Below are positions 17,489-26,135 of a stretch of DNA of 64,000 nucleotides, one piece after another. A program made the position numbers and the translations under genes. The stretch is from Bythopirellula sp041737835. Its GTDB lineage: Bacteria; Planctomycetota; Planctomycetia; Pirellulales; Lacipirellulaceae. The stretch lies in the NCBI GenBank assembly GCA_041737835.1, contig JBGSQY010000021.1. The stretch is one strand, 5' to 3'. Below the pieces are notes generated by a model. The model worked only from the letters and a program-made list of their open reading frames with translations. It made no database searches and was not told the DNA's origin. Each line of letters begins with the position of its first letter. Position 1 is the first letter of the stretch.

Positions 17489-18232
17489 TCAACGAAGGCG
17501 TGAGGGAAATGACCGAACAACTAGCAATAGCATACCAAATCCGCACAACAGGCCGGAAGCCGGTTCAGGAACTTCGCTGGCACTGAGAATTAACACGGGT
17601 CGTCCCGCCGGGGTGCCAAAATTGCGGGAATTGAACAACGCCGCCACGCCGCTATCCCCCGCGCTCAACCGAACGCTCGTTAAACTTCCCGCCAGGGCGT
17701 CGCTCTTGAGCCCAACCGAGAGTGATAGCGAATAGGTATTTGTACCGGAAGTTGCTCCGCTGAACGCAAACGAGCCCAGGCTTTCATCGGCTCCCGAAAG
17801 AAAAGATGGCAGCGAATCGAATGTGATTCCCTCTGTGCTCGATAACGCGGGAGTTCCATTCCCTTCGACCCATGTGTCATTTTGCATCCAACTCGCCAGG
17901 ACCTGCCCCGCCGCAGCGGAATTAAAGAGTGGATTACCCGGGTTAGTGGAAGTGAGCTGCAATGTCACCCCGTCGAGCGCCCAGTTGCCGCTACCGAAGG
18001 TGGCATCGAAACTCGCTTTCGCTGCCGCTAGGTCGAACTTCAACAGCGATTGAAATTCACCCTTGGGCAGCCCAACCGCCGCGGCACCGAGCGCACCCGC
18101 ACCGCCATAGTTGTTAGCTGGATTGGCTGAAGTCACAAGCGCATCTTCAATCGGCCCCACATTAAAAGTCACGGCAAAACTTGGTGTGGCGACTAGCAAG
18201 CCAGTGAAAATGAACACGATTCGAGCTAACAT
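17489..18232 (-). CDS. PEP-CTERM sorting-signal exported protein
   Basis: A 247-residue secreted protein: signal peptide MLARIVFIFTGLLVATPSFA, a beta-rich central part resembling DNRLRE-type domains (EDALVTSANPANNYG, then LLKFDLAAAK), and a C-terminal sorting tail made of VPEPA, a hydrophobic helix (GLLCGFGMLLLVV) and a basic end (RSFPSRLR). This tail is the PEP-CTERM signal cleaved by exosortase in bacteria that make extracellular polysaccharide. No exosortase gene is in the window. The ATG at 18232 has AGGA 12 bases upstream and starts directly at the signal peptide; the longer frame runs into the tandem repeat and is rejected. Divergent from the ModE-ModA pseudogene. Confidence 0.82.
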   Translation of the reverse strand: MLARIVFIFTGLLVATPSFAVTFNVGPIEDALVTSANPANNYGGAGALGAAAVGLPKGEFQSLLKFDLAAAKASFDATFGSGNWALDGVTLQLTSTNPGNPLFNSAAAGQVLASWMQNDTWVEGNGTPALSSTEGITFDSLPSFLSGADESLGSFAFSGATSGTNTYSLSLSVGLKSDALAGSLTSVRLSAGDSGVAALFNSRNFGTPAGRPVLILSASEVPEPASGLLCGFGMLLLVVRSFPSRLR

Positions 18233-18304
18233 GGAGAATTCCTGGGTGTATTCAACGGTGAGCCAACCACTCGTTATGTTATTCTGTTTATAGCGGTCTA
18301 TTTT

Positions 18305-18351
18305 AGGTGAACTCACTTTCGTGTCAATAGGTGAACTCACTTTCGTGTCAA
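18305..18351. repeat. Perfect 23-bp tandem repeat, two copies
   Basis: Two identical copies at 18305-18327 and 18329-18351, starting AGGTGAACTCACTTTCGTGT, with a one-base spacer (period 24). Each contains the half-palindrome GTGA-AC-TCAC. They lie between the PEP-CTERM gene and the divergent ModE-ModA pseudogene, at the left edge of the latter, so they could be paired operator sites or a recent local duplication. Confidence 0.85.
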
Positions 18352-18361
18352 ACAGAGCCGT

Positions 18362-19439
18362 ATGGCCAAACAGCATCAAACCGCCGATTTTTGCCGGAAA
18401 TGGAACAAGGATTGGGGCGTCGGTATTCGCGTTTCCATCGAAAACCAAGGCCAGTCGGTCCTGAACGAGGCGACCGCCGATCTGTTGGCCGCGGTCGACC
18501 GGACTCGCAGTATCAGTGCCGCCGCCCGCGCATTGTCAATTTCGTACCGTCACGCTTGGCTCTTAATCCAACGAGCACGCGGGCGAACCACTCATTGAAA
18601 CGGCCATCGGCGGCGAGGGTGGTGGCGGATCGCAATTAACGGATTACGGCCACGCGGCATTGGACGTCTATCGGCAAATCCAAGCCAAGCTGCGCACCGC
18701 GGCGGCCCAATCGTTGCCCCATGTTTTGAGCAACGTCACCAGCGAGAAAACAGTGCTGCATCTCGCAGCCGCGATCAGCTTGCAAGAAGTCGTGGCTCAG
18801 ATCGTCAGCGAATATGCGATCGTGCGCCCCACCGTTTCCGTGCGTACGATTTTCGGTGCTTCCAACGAACTGGCGGAACAAATCGAGAACGGCGGTTTAG
18901 TCGATCTCTTTATATCGGCAGGCAAGGATCCTGTGGATCGCGTGAACAAGGCAGGGCTCATTCGCCGTGGGTCACGATGCATCGTAGCCAGCAACGGCTT
19001 GGCCATCGTGACGACTGCCGGCTCTTCCATCAAAATCAGTAAAGCCAACGACCTAAAGAAACTCAAAGACATCACGCTTGTCGTAGCCGATCCACAGTGC
19101 CCTCTGGGACGATACACGCATCAATTCTTGCAAAGCGAAAAACTGAACGACACGCTGAAACCGATGCTTCGCACGGTCGGGAATTCGCGAGCCGTGATCG
19201 CCGCTCTTAACGCGGGAACCGCTCAAGTAGGCATCATCTTTAGCAGCGACATCAGCAACGCAACAGGTTTGAAGGTGCTGTTGGAACTGCCAGCAAAGGG
19301 CGTGAACGCCAACTACGAAGCTGTCTCACTTTCAAGCACCGACAACCAGGAAGAAACAAAAGGCCTGCTCGACTTCCTGCAATCGGGAAAAGCGATCAAC
19401 TGTTTCCGTCGCTGCGGATTTGTTGTCACCAAAAAATGA
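18362..19439 (+). pseudogene. ModE-type HTH fused to ModA-like binding domain, frameshifted
   Basis: The first reading frame (18362-18598) encodes a ModE-type winged helix: LLAAVDRTRSISAAARALSI and SYRHAWLLIQ. It then runs into a stop. The continuation lies in the +1 frame from about 18570: NEHAGEPLIETAIGGEGGGG, LTDYGHAALDVY, then a ModA-like molybdate-binding fold (FGASNELAEQIENGGLVDLF, PLGRYTHQFL, AQVGIIFSSD) to 19439. ModE proteins normally have two more residues between the helix and the GEPLIE segment, so an 8-base deletion fits. An intact protein would be a one-component regulator that senses oxyanions with a fused binding domain. The two halves could still be made separately (a TTG start exists at 18660). 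The deletion size makes a simple sequencing error less likely. Confidence 0.75.
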
Positions 19440-22175
19440 TCACTGCCGTGGAATGGCACTTGGCTGGTTGGCCACCGTGCCCGCCGGGGTAAGGGTTCGC
19501 ACCCGCAGATCGTCCACTTGAGCTTTCCCCAATCCCGAGAGCGCGATCGACACCACCAATTGCGTGTCTGAATCAACGCCGCGCAGAATGCGAAACGACC
19601 GCCAGGAAGGAGAATGCGTGATGCGCGTTGCCATTCCCGGCCCGCCGAGCGAATCGATAATCTGCAAGCCATCAACCGTGCCAATGAGTTCCTCAGGGAC
19701 CCGTGCGACGCCGGTGATCTCGACCAAATCTCCCGTTTTTACCGCGAGGCCCTGCGTGCTGATCCAAACGGGAGCAGTTGGCACGACCGACGTCGGAGCA
19801 TTAACGTCGAGATTGCGGGCTTCCAGTTCCAAGCAATAAGACCCTTCGTGGGGCATCTCGGGACTCAATCGCACGGCGGAAGTAATCCCCGCGAGCGGAA
19901 GTTGCTGATGCCTCCAGCCCGATTGCAGCAGGCCATTGAGATCTTCAAAATTCCCTCCGGCAAGCAGTTCGGCACTTGCCGTGGCTGTCGACAGCAGATT
20001 CGCCAATTTGCGTTCTTCAAATAACGTGGCCGTGCTGAACCCCAAAGGAGTCACCATAGTGATCGGAACCCCTGGCCGGTTGCGTAGCACATATTCCGCC
20101 TGCGCGAGCACCTGTTCGATGGTGTCGGCCCGGTCGTAAGCCAGCTCGTGATAACCGCTCGCCAAGTTACGATCGCAAGCCGCGAGCTCTTGAATCGACC
20201 GCCCAATCAGCGTCCGAAACGCATCGATGCTCTCCGTTCGCTCCGGGCTGTTGGCGATGAGTTGTTCCAGCTGCTGAAGTTGATGAGCCACCACGTCGCG
20301 ATGCAATCGAGCCGCCCGCCCAGAGATTTGCCGTAGATACTGCGAAACCCGTGTGAACGCTTGGGGGTCGCTCGTCAGCATGATCAGACCATCGACCGGC
20401 AGCGATTCGGCCGATACCTTGAGTCCCCCCGTGGTCCGCTCGTGCCGCAGGCGTTTGGCCCCTGCGAGCGTTAGCAAATAAACATCGGTCGATTCCGCCA
20501 CGCCAGGCACAACAAACGACACCGGGCGATTCATATAGAGCGATTGTTGCGATTGAAAGTTGCGCGACCACGCCACGGGCATGAGCAAATGACTGCGCTC
20601 AGCTTGAAACACCATCGCCGAAAGCCCCGGCTCGGAGCTTTGAGCCACTCCAGATACTTTGCCAGTGGCCAGCCAAGGGCTCAGCAATTGCAAACGCAGA
20701 TTGATGAGTTCCAAATTCCGTGCCCGTTGTTCGGCTGCGGGCGTTTTCTCCATTAGCGACGATTCGGAACTGAACACAAAGTTACGACTTTTGACGCTCA
20801 TCGCCGCCGCGGTCAATGCTGTGAGTTGCTCATGCGACGCATTCAGCGGCAATGGATCAGCGATGCCGCACAGAGCGGTGACCTGTTGGGCTCGGGCCGA
20901 ACTTAACTCGGTTTCGATTGTGACCCACAAAGGCGTGCCCGGTCGGGCAATGCGTTGACGTTGTCCCAGCCATGTCACGTAGTCGCGCAAGGTGAGGTCC
21001 GTCCCCAGGATTTCGCGGCCCAGCAACAAGGCATCCGCCGTGCGACTCACATCGCGGGAAAGTTGTTCGCAAGTCATCACGGTCGAACGCGATTCGACCG
21101 AATCATAGTGCTGGATTTGCCGCTGCAAACGAGCCACGTGCTCCAAATCCTCGCGGGCCAACATCGAGCCAAGATCCCAGGCCAAAACCGAATTCCATTT
21201 GGCCGGAATCCCTTCGCGGTCGAGTTGTTCCAAACTTGGCGGCGGACTGATCAGTGAAACTCCAGCTTTGACAGCTTCAGCAAGTTCTTGGTCCGTGGGC
21301 TGCCGAGCGAGCCAAACCGTATTGAAGCCCAGGCGACCCAAAAACTCGAAGGACTCGCCCTGCCATCGGATGATTCGATGAATTGCCGCCGCGTCGATAG
21401 GTGGTGGGGATCCAGTGGTAGCGGCTTGGGGCACCGTGGGAGACGACTCGTCAGGTATCCCGGGCAACACGGGGCCCTCAAACAGTTGCTCGGTTTCGGC
21501 CGTGGCCTGTTGCACTTCGGGATCGACGATGCCGTTCTTCAAAACGCCAAAAAACTCCACTCGATCGACCGCGAGGGTGGTTGTTCCAGGTCCGCCAGGA
21601 ACCAGAAACACAATTTGCGAAACGTAAGCCTCGCGGGTATCAACCGACTCGGGAGTCTGCAGCCGAGCGACTCGCGCGTGACGCTCTAAAAGTTTGGGCA
21701 AGTCCTTGAGCACGATCTTCTCGCTGGCAAGTCCGCGACTAATGTTGCCGCCCTTGAGCAGCAATTCGTAAGGTCGTCCTGTGAGCGGATCCTGACTCCG
21801 CGGCAATACCGCCCTGGCCGCGATCTGCACACCCTGGCGATCGCAATGAATCATGGCCGACATCAACAACTCATTGATCACCGGGGCGTTGGGAATACTG
21901 AACACCAACTCCGCGCTTTCCCCAGCGGGGCCTTGTAGGCGAATAAGTTCGCCCCCGCGCTTATGATCGATCGATTGCTCCAGCACTTTGAAGTTGCGCT
22001 CGTTGAGCAACTTGAGCATCGTTTGCGTGCCATCCATCTCATCACGAAACACGGGCTCGATCGCACGCGCGGGACCGACGAGAAATATGAAAGCGATGAG
22101 CAGCGCTGTCCAACGAAAAAATCTCGCGAGACGAATCCCGCTAGATTGCGAAAATAGTCGCCGTGCTCGTTGCAT
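19440..22175 (-). CDS. Large exported protein of unknown function
   Basis: A 911-residue protein with an N-terminal signal sequence (WTALLIAFIFLVGPARA, cleaved near residue 38) after a basic start. The start ATG at 22175 is chosen because it puts the basic n-region and signal at the N-terminus. Residues ~40-210 resemble a beta-rich domain, and around residue 260 FEFLGRLGFNTVWLARQPTD looks like the first strand-helix of a TIM-barrel glycoside-hydrolase-like fold, but no catalytic acids can be assigned. The C-terminal ~150 residues (GSYCLELEARNLD, LVEITGVARVPEE) look like a carbohydrate-binding beta-sandwich. The stop abuts that of the convergent pseudogene. Possible envelope or polysaccharide role. 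Confidence 0.7.
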   Translation of the reverse strand: MQRARRLFSQSSGIRLARFFRWTALLIAFIFLVGPARAIEPVFRDEMDGTQTMLKLLNERNFKVLEQSIDHKRGGELIRLQGPAGESAELVFSIPNAPVINELLMSAMIHCDRQGVQIAARAVLPRSQDPLTGRPYELLLKGGNISRGLASEKIVLKDLPKLLERHARVARLQTPESVDTREAYVSQIVFLVPGGPGTTTLAVDRVEFFGVLKNGIVDPEVQQATAETEQLFEGPVLPGIPDESSPTVPQAATTGSPPPIDAAAIHRIIRWQGESFEFLGRLGFNTVWLARQPTDQELAEAVKAGVSLISPPPSLEQLDREGIPAKWNSVLAWDLGSMLAREDLEHVARLQRQIQHYDSVESRSTVMTCEQLSRDVSRTADALLLGREILGTDLTLRDYVTWLGQRQRIARPGTPLWVTIETELSSARAQQVTALCGIADPLPLNASHEQLTALTAAAMSVKSRNFVFSSESSLMEKTPAAEQRARNLELINLRLQLLSPWLATGKVSGVAQSSEPGLSAMVFQAERSHLLMPVAWSRNFQSQQSLYMNRPVSFVVPGVAESTDVYLLTLAGAKRLRHERTTGGLKVSAESLPVDGLIMLTSDPQAFTRVSQYLRQISGRAARLHRDVVAHQLQQLEQLIANSPERTESIDAFRTLIGRSIQELAACDRNLASGYHELAYDRADTIEQVLAQAEYVLRNRPGVPITMVTPLGFSTATLFEERKLANLLSTATASAELLAGGNFEDLNGLLQSGWRHQQLPLAGITSAVRLSPEMPHEGSYCLELEARNLDVNAPTSVVPTAPVWISTQGLAVKTGDLVEITGVARVPEELIGTVDGLQIIDSLGGPGMATRITHSPSWRSFRILRGVDSDTQLVVSIALSGLGKAQVDDLRVRTLTPAGTVANQPSAIPRQ

Positions 22176-22508
22176 TCGTATAGAATCCGTGTGGAGAGGC
22201 CGCCGTCCCCTGCCGACCAACTCCGGTTCTTGCGGGGTGACAGATGTTGAGGGAAATCAACATCACCAAGATGGTTACGAAATCGCTGTAAGTCGAGCTT
22301 GTATCAGGAGTTCAGTTCATCCGCCAGTTCACTCCATGGCGGGAATTCAACATCTCGACTCTCCGGGTTAGGCAAGCTGCCAGTCCGTTGCGTATTCGTA
22401 AGTCGTTTTATTACAATCGTTTACGTGAACAGAACGATGAGTTCCCCTCGGTTTGGTACGCCCTCTGCTTTACGGCGTGTCAGACCTCACTCATCTTGGA
22501 GACTCGAC
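22176..22508. other. Intergenic region before a small coiled-coil gene
   Basis: About 330 bases between divergent genes. An open frame runs through part of it in frame with the downstream small gene, but it lacks a ribosome site and is thought non-coding. No RNA gene or operator is recognised. Confidence 0.4.
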
Positions 22509-22796
22509 ATGAGCAGCATGCAAAACTCTTCTGTGGCCACCATGGACAGCATTCCCGCTGATCTGCAACGTTTGGCCGAATCGATCCACACCCTGTCCCC
22601 CGAGATCGCTTCTCAATTGGCCCCGCTCGTCGACGCCGTCGTGGAAAGCACTCGCCGTCGCCGTCGGATTCTGACACTCGTTCAAGATGCCCTCGGGCAA
22701 CTTCGCTTGGACATGAAATATCTGATGTTCGATCTCGAAGCGACCCGCCGGGAACGCGACGAATATCGCACAAAGCTTGAAGAGTTCGAGAGTTAA
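22509..22796 (+). CDS. Small acidic/basic helical protein
   Basis: A 95-residue protein starting MSSMQNSSVATMDSIPADLQ. It is helical throughout: a Leu-rich N-terminal half (LAESIHTLSPEIASQLAPLV), a basic knot VVESTRRRRRILTLV, and a C-terminal charged coiled-coil (LEATRRERDEYRTKLEEFES). GGAG lies about 10 bases before this ATG, which decides it against a longer frame from 22299. No family is recognised. It is followed on the same strand, after 209 bases, by a Ser/Thr kinase gene, which may or may not be co-transcribed. Confidence 0.65.
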   Translation: MSSMQNSSVATMDSIPADLQRLAESIHTLSPEIASQLAPLVDAVVESTRRRRRILTLVQDALGQLRLDMKYLMFDLEATRRERDEYRTKLEEFES

Positions 22797-23005
22797 GCAG
22801 ATTTCCAACCGACGCTTTCCCTGGTAGAATAGCTGGAGATTGGCGAGCAGCGTGGACTTGGGCGAGAGCATCTCTCTGTGCGGAACTCCGGGACTTCCCC
22901 GGGCGTCTCAAGCGTCGGGCAACATGCCAGTTTCGGATCCCAGGCACGCGGAACTGCGGGGATTTATTTGGCCTGATTTCAATTCGATGTGGACGAGCAC
23001 GCGCT

Positions 23006-24460
23006 ATGGTCACTGATCTGACTGCCGAACAATTGGCGCAGCGTGCCCTCGACGTCAACATCGTGACGGAAGAGGAAATGCGTGGCGTGTGGGGTGAGGT
23101 TGGCACGCATAACACCGACTACGATCAGTTCAAACAGATTCTCGTCCGCCGTGGTTTGCTGACCAATTTCCAGCTCGAGCGACTTGAGCAAGGCTATCGC
23201 ACCGGATTCGTCTACGGCGACTATAAGATTTTGTATCTCGTGGGGGCCGGCACGTTTGCCCGCGTCTATCGGGCGGCTCATCGATTCACGAACGAGTTAG
23301 TCGCGCTCAAGGTGCTGCGCAAAAGTAAAAGCGATGACCCCTCCGAAGCGGACCTCTTCCGCCGCGAAGGGGAATTGGGTTTGCAGCTCAAACATCCCAA
23401 CATCGTGGGCCTTCACGAAGTTTCTTCCAAAGGCAAAATTCATTACATCGTAATGGACTTTGTCGAAGGTCATAATTTGCGTGACTTCTTCAAAGTCCGT
23501 GGCAAATTTGAACCCTTGGAAGCAGCCCGTATTACCGAAGGCATCGTGGCAGGACTCGCTTATGCCTTCCAAAAGGGGATCACGCACCGCGACCTCAAGA
23601 TGTCGAACGTGATTGTCTCGAGCGATGGCGTTGCCAAACTCGTCGACTTTGGCCTGGCTGGCGCAGGGGGTGAAGAGGGCGAAGGGGTCAACCCGCGTAC
23701 CATCGACTACGCCGGCCTCGAACGCGCGACCAATGTTCGTAAAGACGATATGCGGAGCGATATCTTTTTCGCGGGATGTATTTTCTATCAACTGATGTGC
23801 GGTCAGGCTCCGATGTCGGAAAATCGCGACCGCACGAAGCGCTTGGATAAATCACGCTTCCAACACATTAAACCCATCAGCGAAATCGATCCCAACCTAC
23901 CGCTCGCGCTTGTGCGGGTTGTGAACAAGGCGATGGAACTTGATCCCGAGCGGCGCTATCAAACCCCGGCCGAAATGCTGGCCGATTTGAAGCTCGCCGC
24001 CAAGCGAGTCAAAGAAAACCGTGATCTGCCCACCCAGGCCGCTGATACAGGACCGCTCGAAGGTCACGACGCCAACGGCGAGCCACGCAAGTTGATGGTG
24101 GTCGAATCTGATACGAAGATGCAGAATTTACTCCGCGATCTTTTCAAAAAGTACGGCTATCGCGTGCTGCTCACCAGTGACCCCGACCGATTGTTTCAGC
24201 GGTTTTACGAGAACAGCAAAACAGCCGATGCGGTGCTGCTCAGCTCGGGGCATATTGGTTCGAGTGCTGTCGAAGCGTTCAACCGCTTTGGCGAAGAGCC
24301 GTCTACAAAAAGCACGCCGGTGGTTTTGTTGCTGGGAGATCAACAAGCAGCGTGGAAAGATCGGGCCAAACCCGATCAACACCGCGTGGTGCTGCAAATG
24401 CCCGTGAAGTCGAAAGAGCTTCGCCAGGCGATATTGCAAATCATGCCGGCCACCAGTTAA
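23006..24460 (+). CDS. Ser/Thr protein kinase with degenerate receiver domain
   Basis: A 484-residue Hanks-type kinase. An N-terminal ~70-residue helical region precedes the kinase core: glycine loop GAGTFARVY (80-88), catalytic Lys102 in LVALKVL, HRDLKMSN (194-201) and DFG (214-216), so the kinase should be active. Residues ~361-484 have a receiver-like fold (RKLMVVESD, DAVLLSSG, LQMPVKSKEL) in which the phosphoacceptor Asp is Ser413 and the switch Lys is replaced by Met465, so it cannot be phosphorylated in the usual way. No membrane segment is predicted; probably cytoplasmic. The stop overlaps that of the convergent rpiB by four bases (TTAA). Confidence 0.9.
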   Translation: MVTDLTAEQLAQRALDVNIVTEEEMRGVWGEVGTHNTDYDQFKQILVRRGLLTNFQLERLEQGYRTGFVYGDYKILYLVGAGTFARVYRAAHRFTNELVALKVLRKSKSDDPSEADLFRREGELGLQLKHPNIVGLHEVSSKGKIHYIVMDFVEGHNLRDFFKVRGKFEPLEAARITEGIVAGLAYAFQKGITHRDLKMSNVIVSSDGVAKLVDFGLAGAGGEEGEGVNPRTIDYAGLERATNVRKDDMRSDIFFAGCIFYQLMCGQAPMSENRDRTKRLDKSRFQHIKPISEIDPNLPLALVRVVNKAMELDPERRYQTPAEMLADLKLAAKRVKENRDLPTQAADTGPLEGHDANGEPRKLMVVESDTKMQNLLRDLFKKYGYRVLLTSDPDRLFQRFYENSKTADAVLLSSGHIGSSAVEAFNRFGEEPSTKSTPVVLLLGDQQAAWKDRAKPDQHRVVLQMPVKSKELRQAILQIMPATS

Positions 24461-24915
24461 CTGTTTTCCGCTTTGATCCCTTTTTCAATCTCGTGGATCT
24501 TCTCCACGCGCCGTGAGTGCCGGCCCCCTTCAAACTCGGTGTCGATCCACACTTCCACCATCCGCTCAACGCTTCGTGGACTAAGCATATCGGCAGAGAG
24601 ACACAGCACGTTCAGGTCGTTGTGCCGACGGCTGATTTCGGCGGTGACTTCGTCCGTGATGGGGGCAGCCCGGACGTTCGGGAATTTGTTGGCCGTGATC
24701 GCCATGCCGATTCCCGTGCCGCAGATCAAGATGCCGCGTTCGGCCTTGTTCTCACTCACCTTGCGAGCCACCAGCGCGGCGAAGTCGGGATAGTCGACCG
24801 ACTCGGTGACCGACGTGCCCACGTCTTCGACTTCGTGTCCCTTGGTTTGCAGGATCGAAGTCAGCTTTTCTTTCAGGTGGTATCCCCGGTGGTCGCTACC
24901 AATAGCGATGCGCAT
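24457..24915 (-). CDS. rpiB: Ribose-5-phosphate isomerase B
   Basis: A 152-residue sugar-phosphate isomerase (RpiB/LacAB family) interconverting ribose-5-phosphate and ribulose-5-phosphate in the pentose phosphate pathway. Motifs: IGSDHRGYHLKEKL at the N-terminus, the catalytic cysteine in LICGTGIGMAITANK, and ARRHNDLN-like EISRRHNDLNVLCLSA. Length and layout are typical. LacA/LacB or allose isomerases share the fold, but a lone gene of this length is normally RpiB. No operon partner. Confidence 0.93.
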   Translation of the reverse strand: MRIAIGSDHRGYHLKEKLTSILQTKGHEVEDVGTSVTESVDYPDFAALVARKVSENKAERGILICGTGIGMAITANKFPNVRAAPITDEVTAEISRRHNDLNVLCLSADMLSPRSVERMVEVWIDTEFEGGRHSRRVEKIHEIEKGIKAENS

Positions 24916-25010
24916 CTCAAAACCTTTCGCAGCGTTTCAAACTAACCAGTTTGCCTTGTTTGTCGTCTGAAGTCCTGGGGACATCAGTATCAAGTCTAGT
25001 ACCAATTTTT

Positions 25011-26135
25011 TTAAGTGAAATCAACGGTCTCAAGTCGTTGCCGCAGCGCCTGTTCAACTTCGTTGGCGCATTGACGATAAAGTTCTTTGGAACCGCCAAT
25101 CGGATCGTCGATATCTCCGCCATCGACACGCAACGTAAACGTTCGGTTCGTGGCTTCGGGCCAGCGACGCAAAATCGCGTGGCGGTGCCCCCCGGTCATC
25201 GTAAAAATCATGTCCGCATGACGAACCAACTTGTCCGTCAGGGGTTGTGATTCATGCTTCGTAATATCAAGCCCCCGTTCTTGCAGGACTTCGACCGCTT
25301 CCATCGCCGCAGTACACCCAGGCACGGCCGCCACGCCAGCCGAGGCCACGATCACGCCCCGCTGTTCGAGTTCGTCGATCGAGCAGTTGAGCTTGTCAGC
25401 CACGAGTTTTTTCAACAGCATCTCGCCCATCGGGCTCCGGCAGGTATTGCCCGTGCAAACTAGCAACATAATCATGGCGGAAAGTCGATCCAAAGCACTT
25501 TTTCCTACGACGCCTTCTCGGAGGCAATTGTATTCGTTTCCTGACACGCGAACCACCGTCGAGGGCTGGCCATAGCGGCAAGGGCCGTCGTTGAGCACCA
25601 ATGCCACATGGTCGCGGAGGTGTTTTACGGCGTCCTCAGCGGTTATCGCGTCCGGTTCGCCGGAGCGGTTGGCACTGGTCAGCGCGATTGGGCCCGACAG
25701 CATGCTCAGCACGTCGTGAACGATGCTGTGAGCCGGCACCCGCAAGCCCACGGTTCCCTGGGGCGAGACCGCCTGCTGCACTGTCGCCGGCAAACGCCTC
25801 AGCAAACTATCTTCATTCTGGTTGTCCACTACCAAAGTCACGGGGCCCGGCCAGCACCGCCGGGCAAATCGCTCGGCCAGTTTGCCGGGCCGCGGCGCGT
25901 AATCGAGCGCTTCTTCAGCACTTTTTATTGCAAGTGCCAACGGAACGTCGAGGGACCGCCCTTTGGCCTCGTAAATTCGTTCGATTCCCGCGGCGCTGCG
26001 AGCACTGGCTCCCAGCCCGTAAACGGTTTCCGTGGGAAAGATCACCAACTTGCCTTCGGCCAAAGTCTGAACAGCGCGATGCACGACATCGCGAGTATCT
26101 TCAGTTTGGCGTAGGTCGATAACAATCGGCGGCAT
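25011..26135 (-). CDS. Fused threonylcarbamoyl-AMP synthase and low-MW protein tyrosine phosphatase
   Basis: A 374-residue two-domain protein. Residues 1-220 are a Sua5/YrdC (TsaC-like) domain that makes threonylcarbamoyl-AMP for the t6A modification of tRNA (FPTETVYGLGA at 33-43, LTSANRSGEP near 153-161, STVVRV). Residues ~222-374 are a low-molecular-weight phosphotyrosine phosphatase: P-loop CTGNTCRS at 227-234 with Cys227 and Arg233, and the acid loop IDDPIGGSKELY near the end. Both active sites look intact. The ATG at 26135 is preferred over an upstream TTG (26156). Such a fusion links tRNA modification to tyrosine or small-molecule dephosphorylation; how they cooperate is not known to me. 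Confidence 0.9.
   Translation of the reverse strand: MPPIVIDLRQTEDTRDVVHRAVQTLAEGKLVIFPTETVYGLGASARSAAGIERIYEAKGRSLDVPLALAIKSAEEALDYAPRPGKLAERFARRCWPGPVTLVVDNQNEDSLLRRLPATVQQAVSPQGTVGLRVPAHSIVHDVLSMLSGPIALTSANRSGEPDAITAEDAVKHLRDHVALVLNDGPCRYGQPSTVVRVSGNEYNCLREGVVGKSALDRLSAMIMLLVCTGNTCRSPMGEMLLKKLVADKLNCSIDELEQRGVIVASAGVAAVPGCTAAMEAVEVLQERGLDITKHESQPLTDKLVRHADMIFTMTGGHRHAILRRWPEATNRTFTLRVDGGDIDDPIGGSKELYRQCANEVEQALRQRLETVDFT

Noticed and set aside
18305..18351. Possible CRISPR array
   Set aside because: Only two adjacent 23-bp units with a one-base gap and no spacers; no cas genes in the window.
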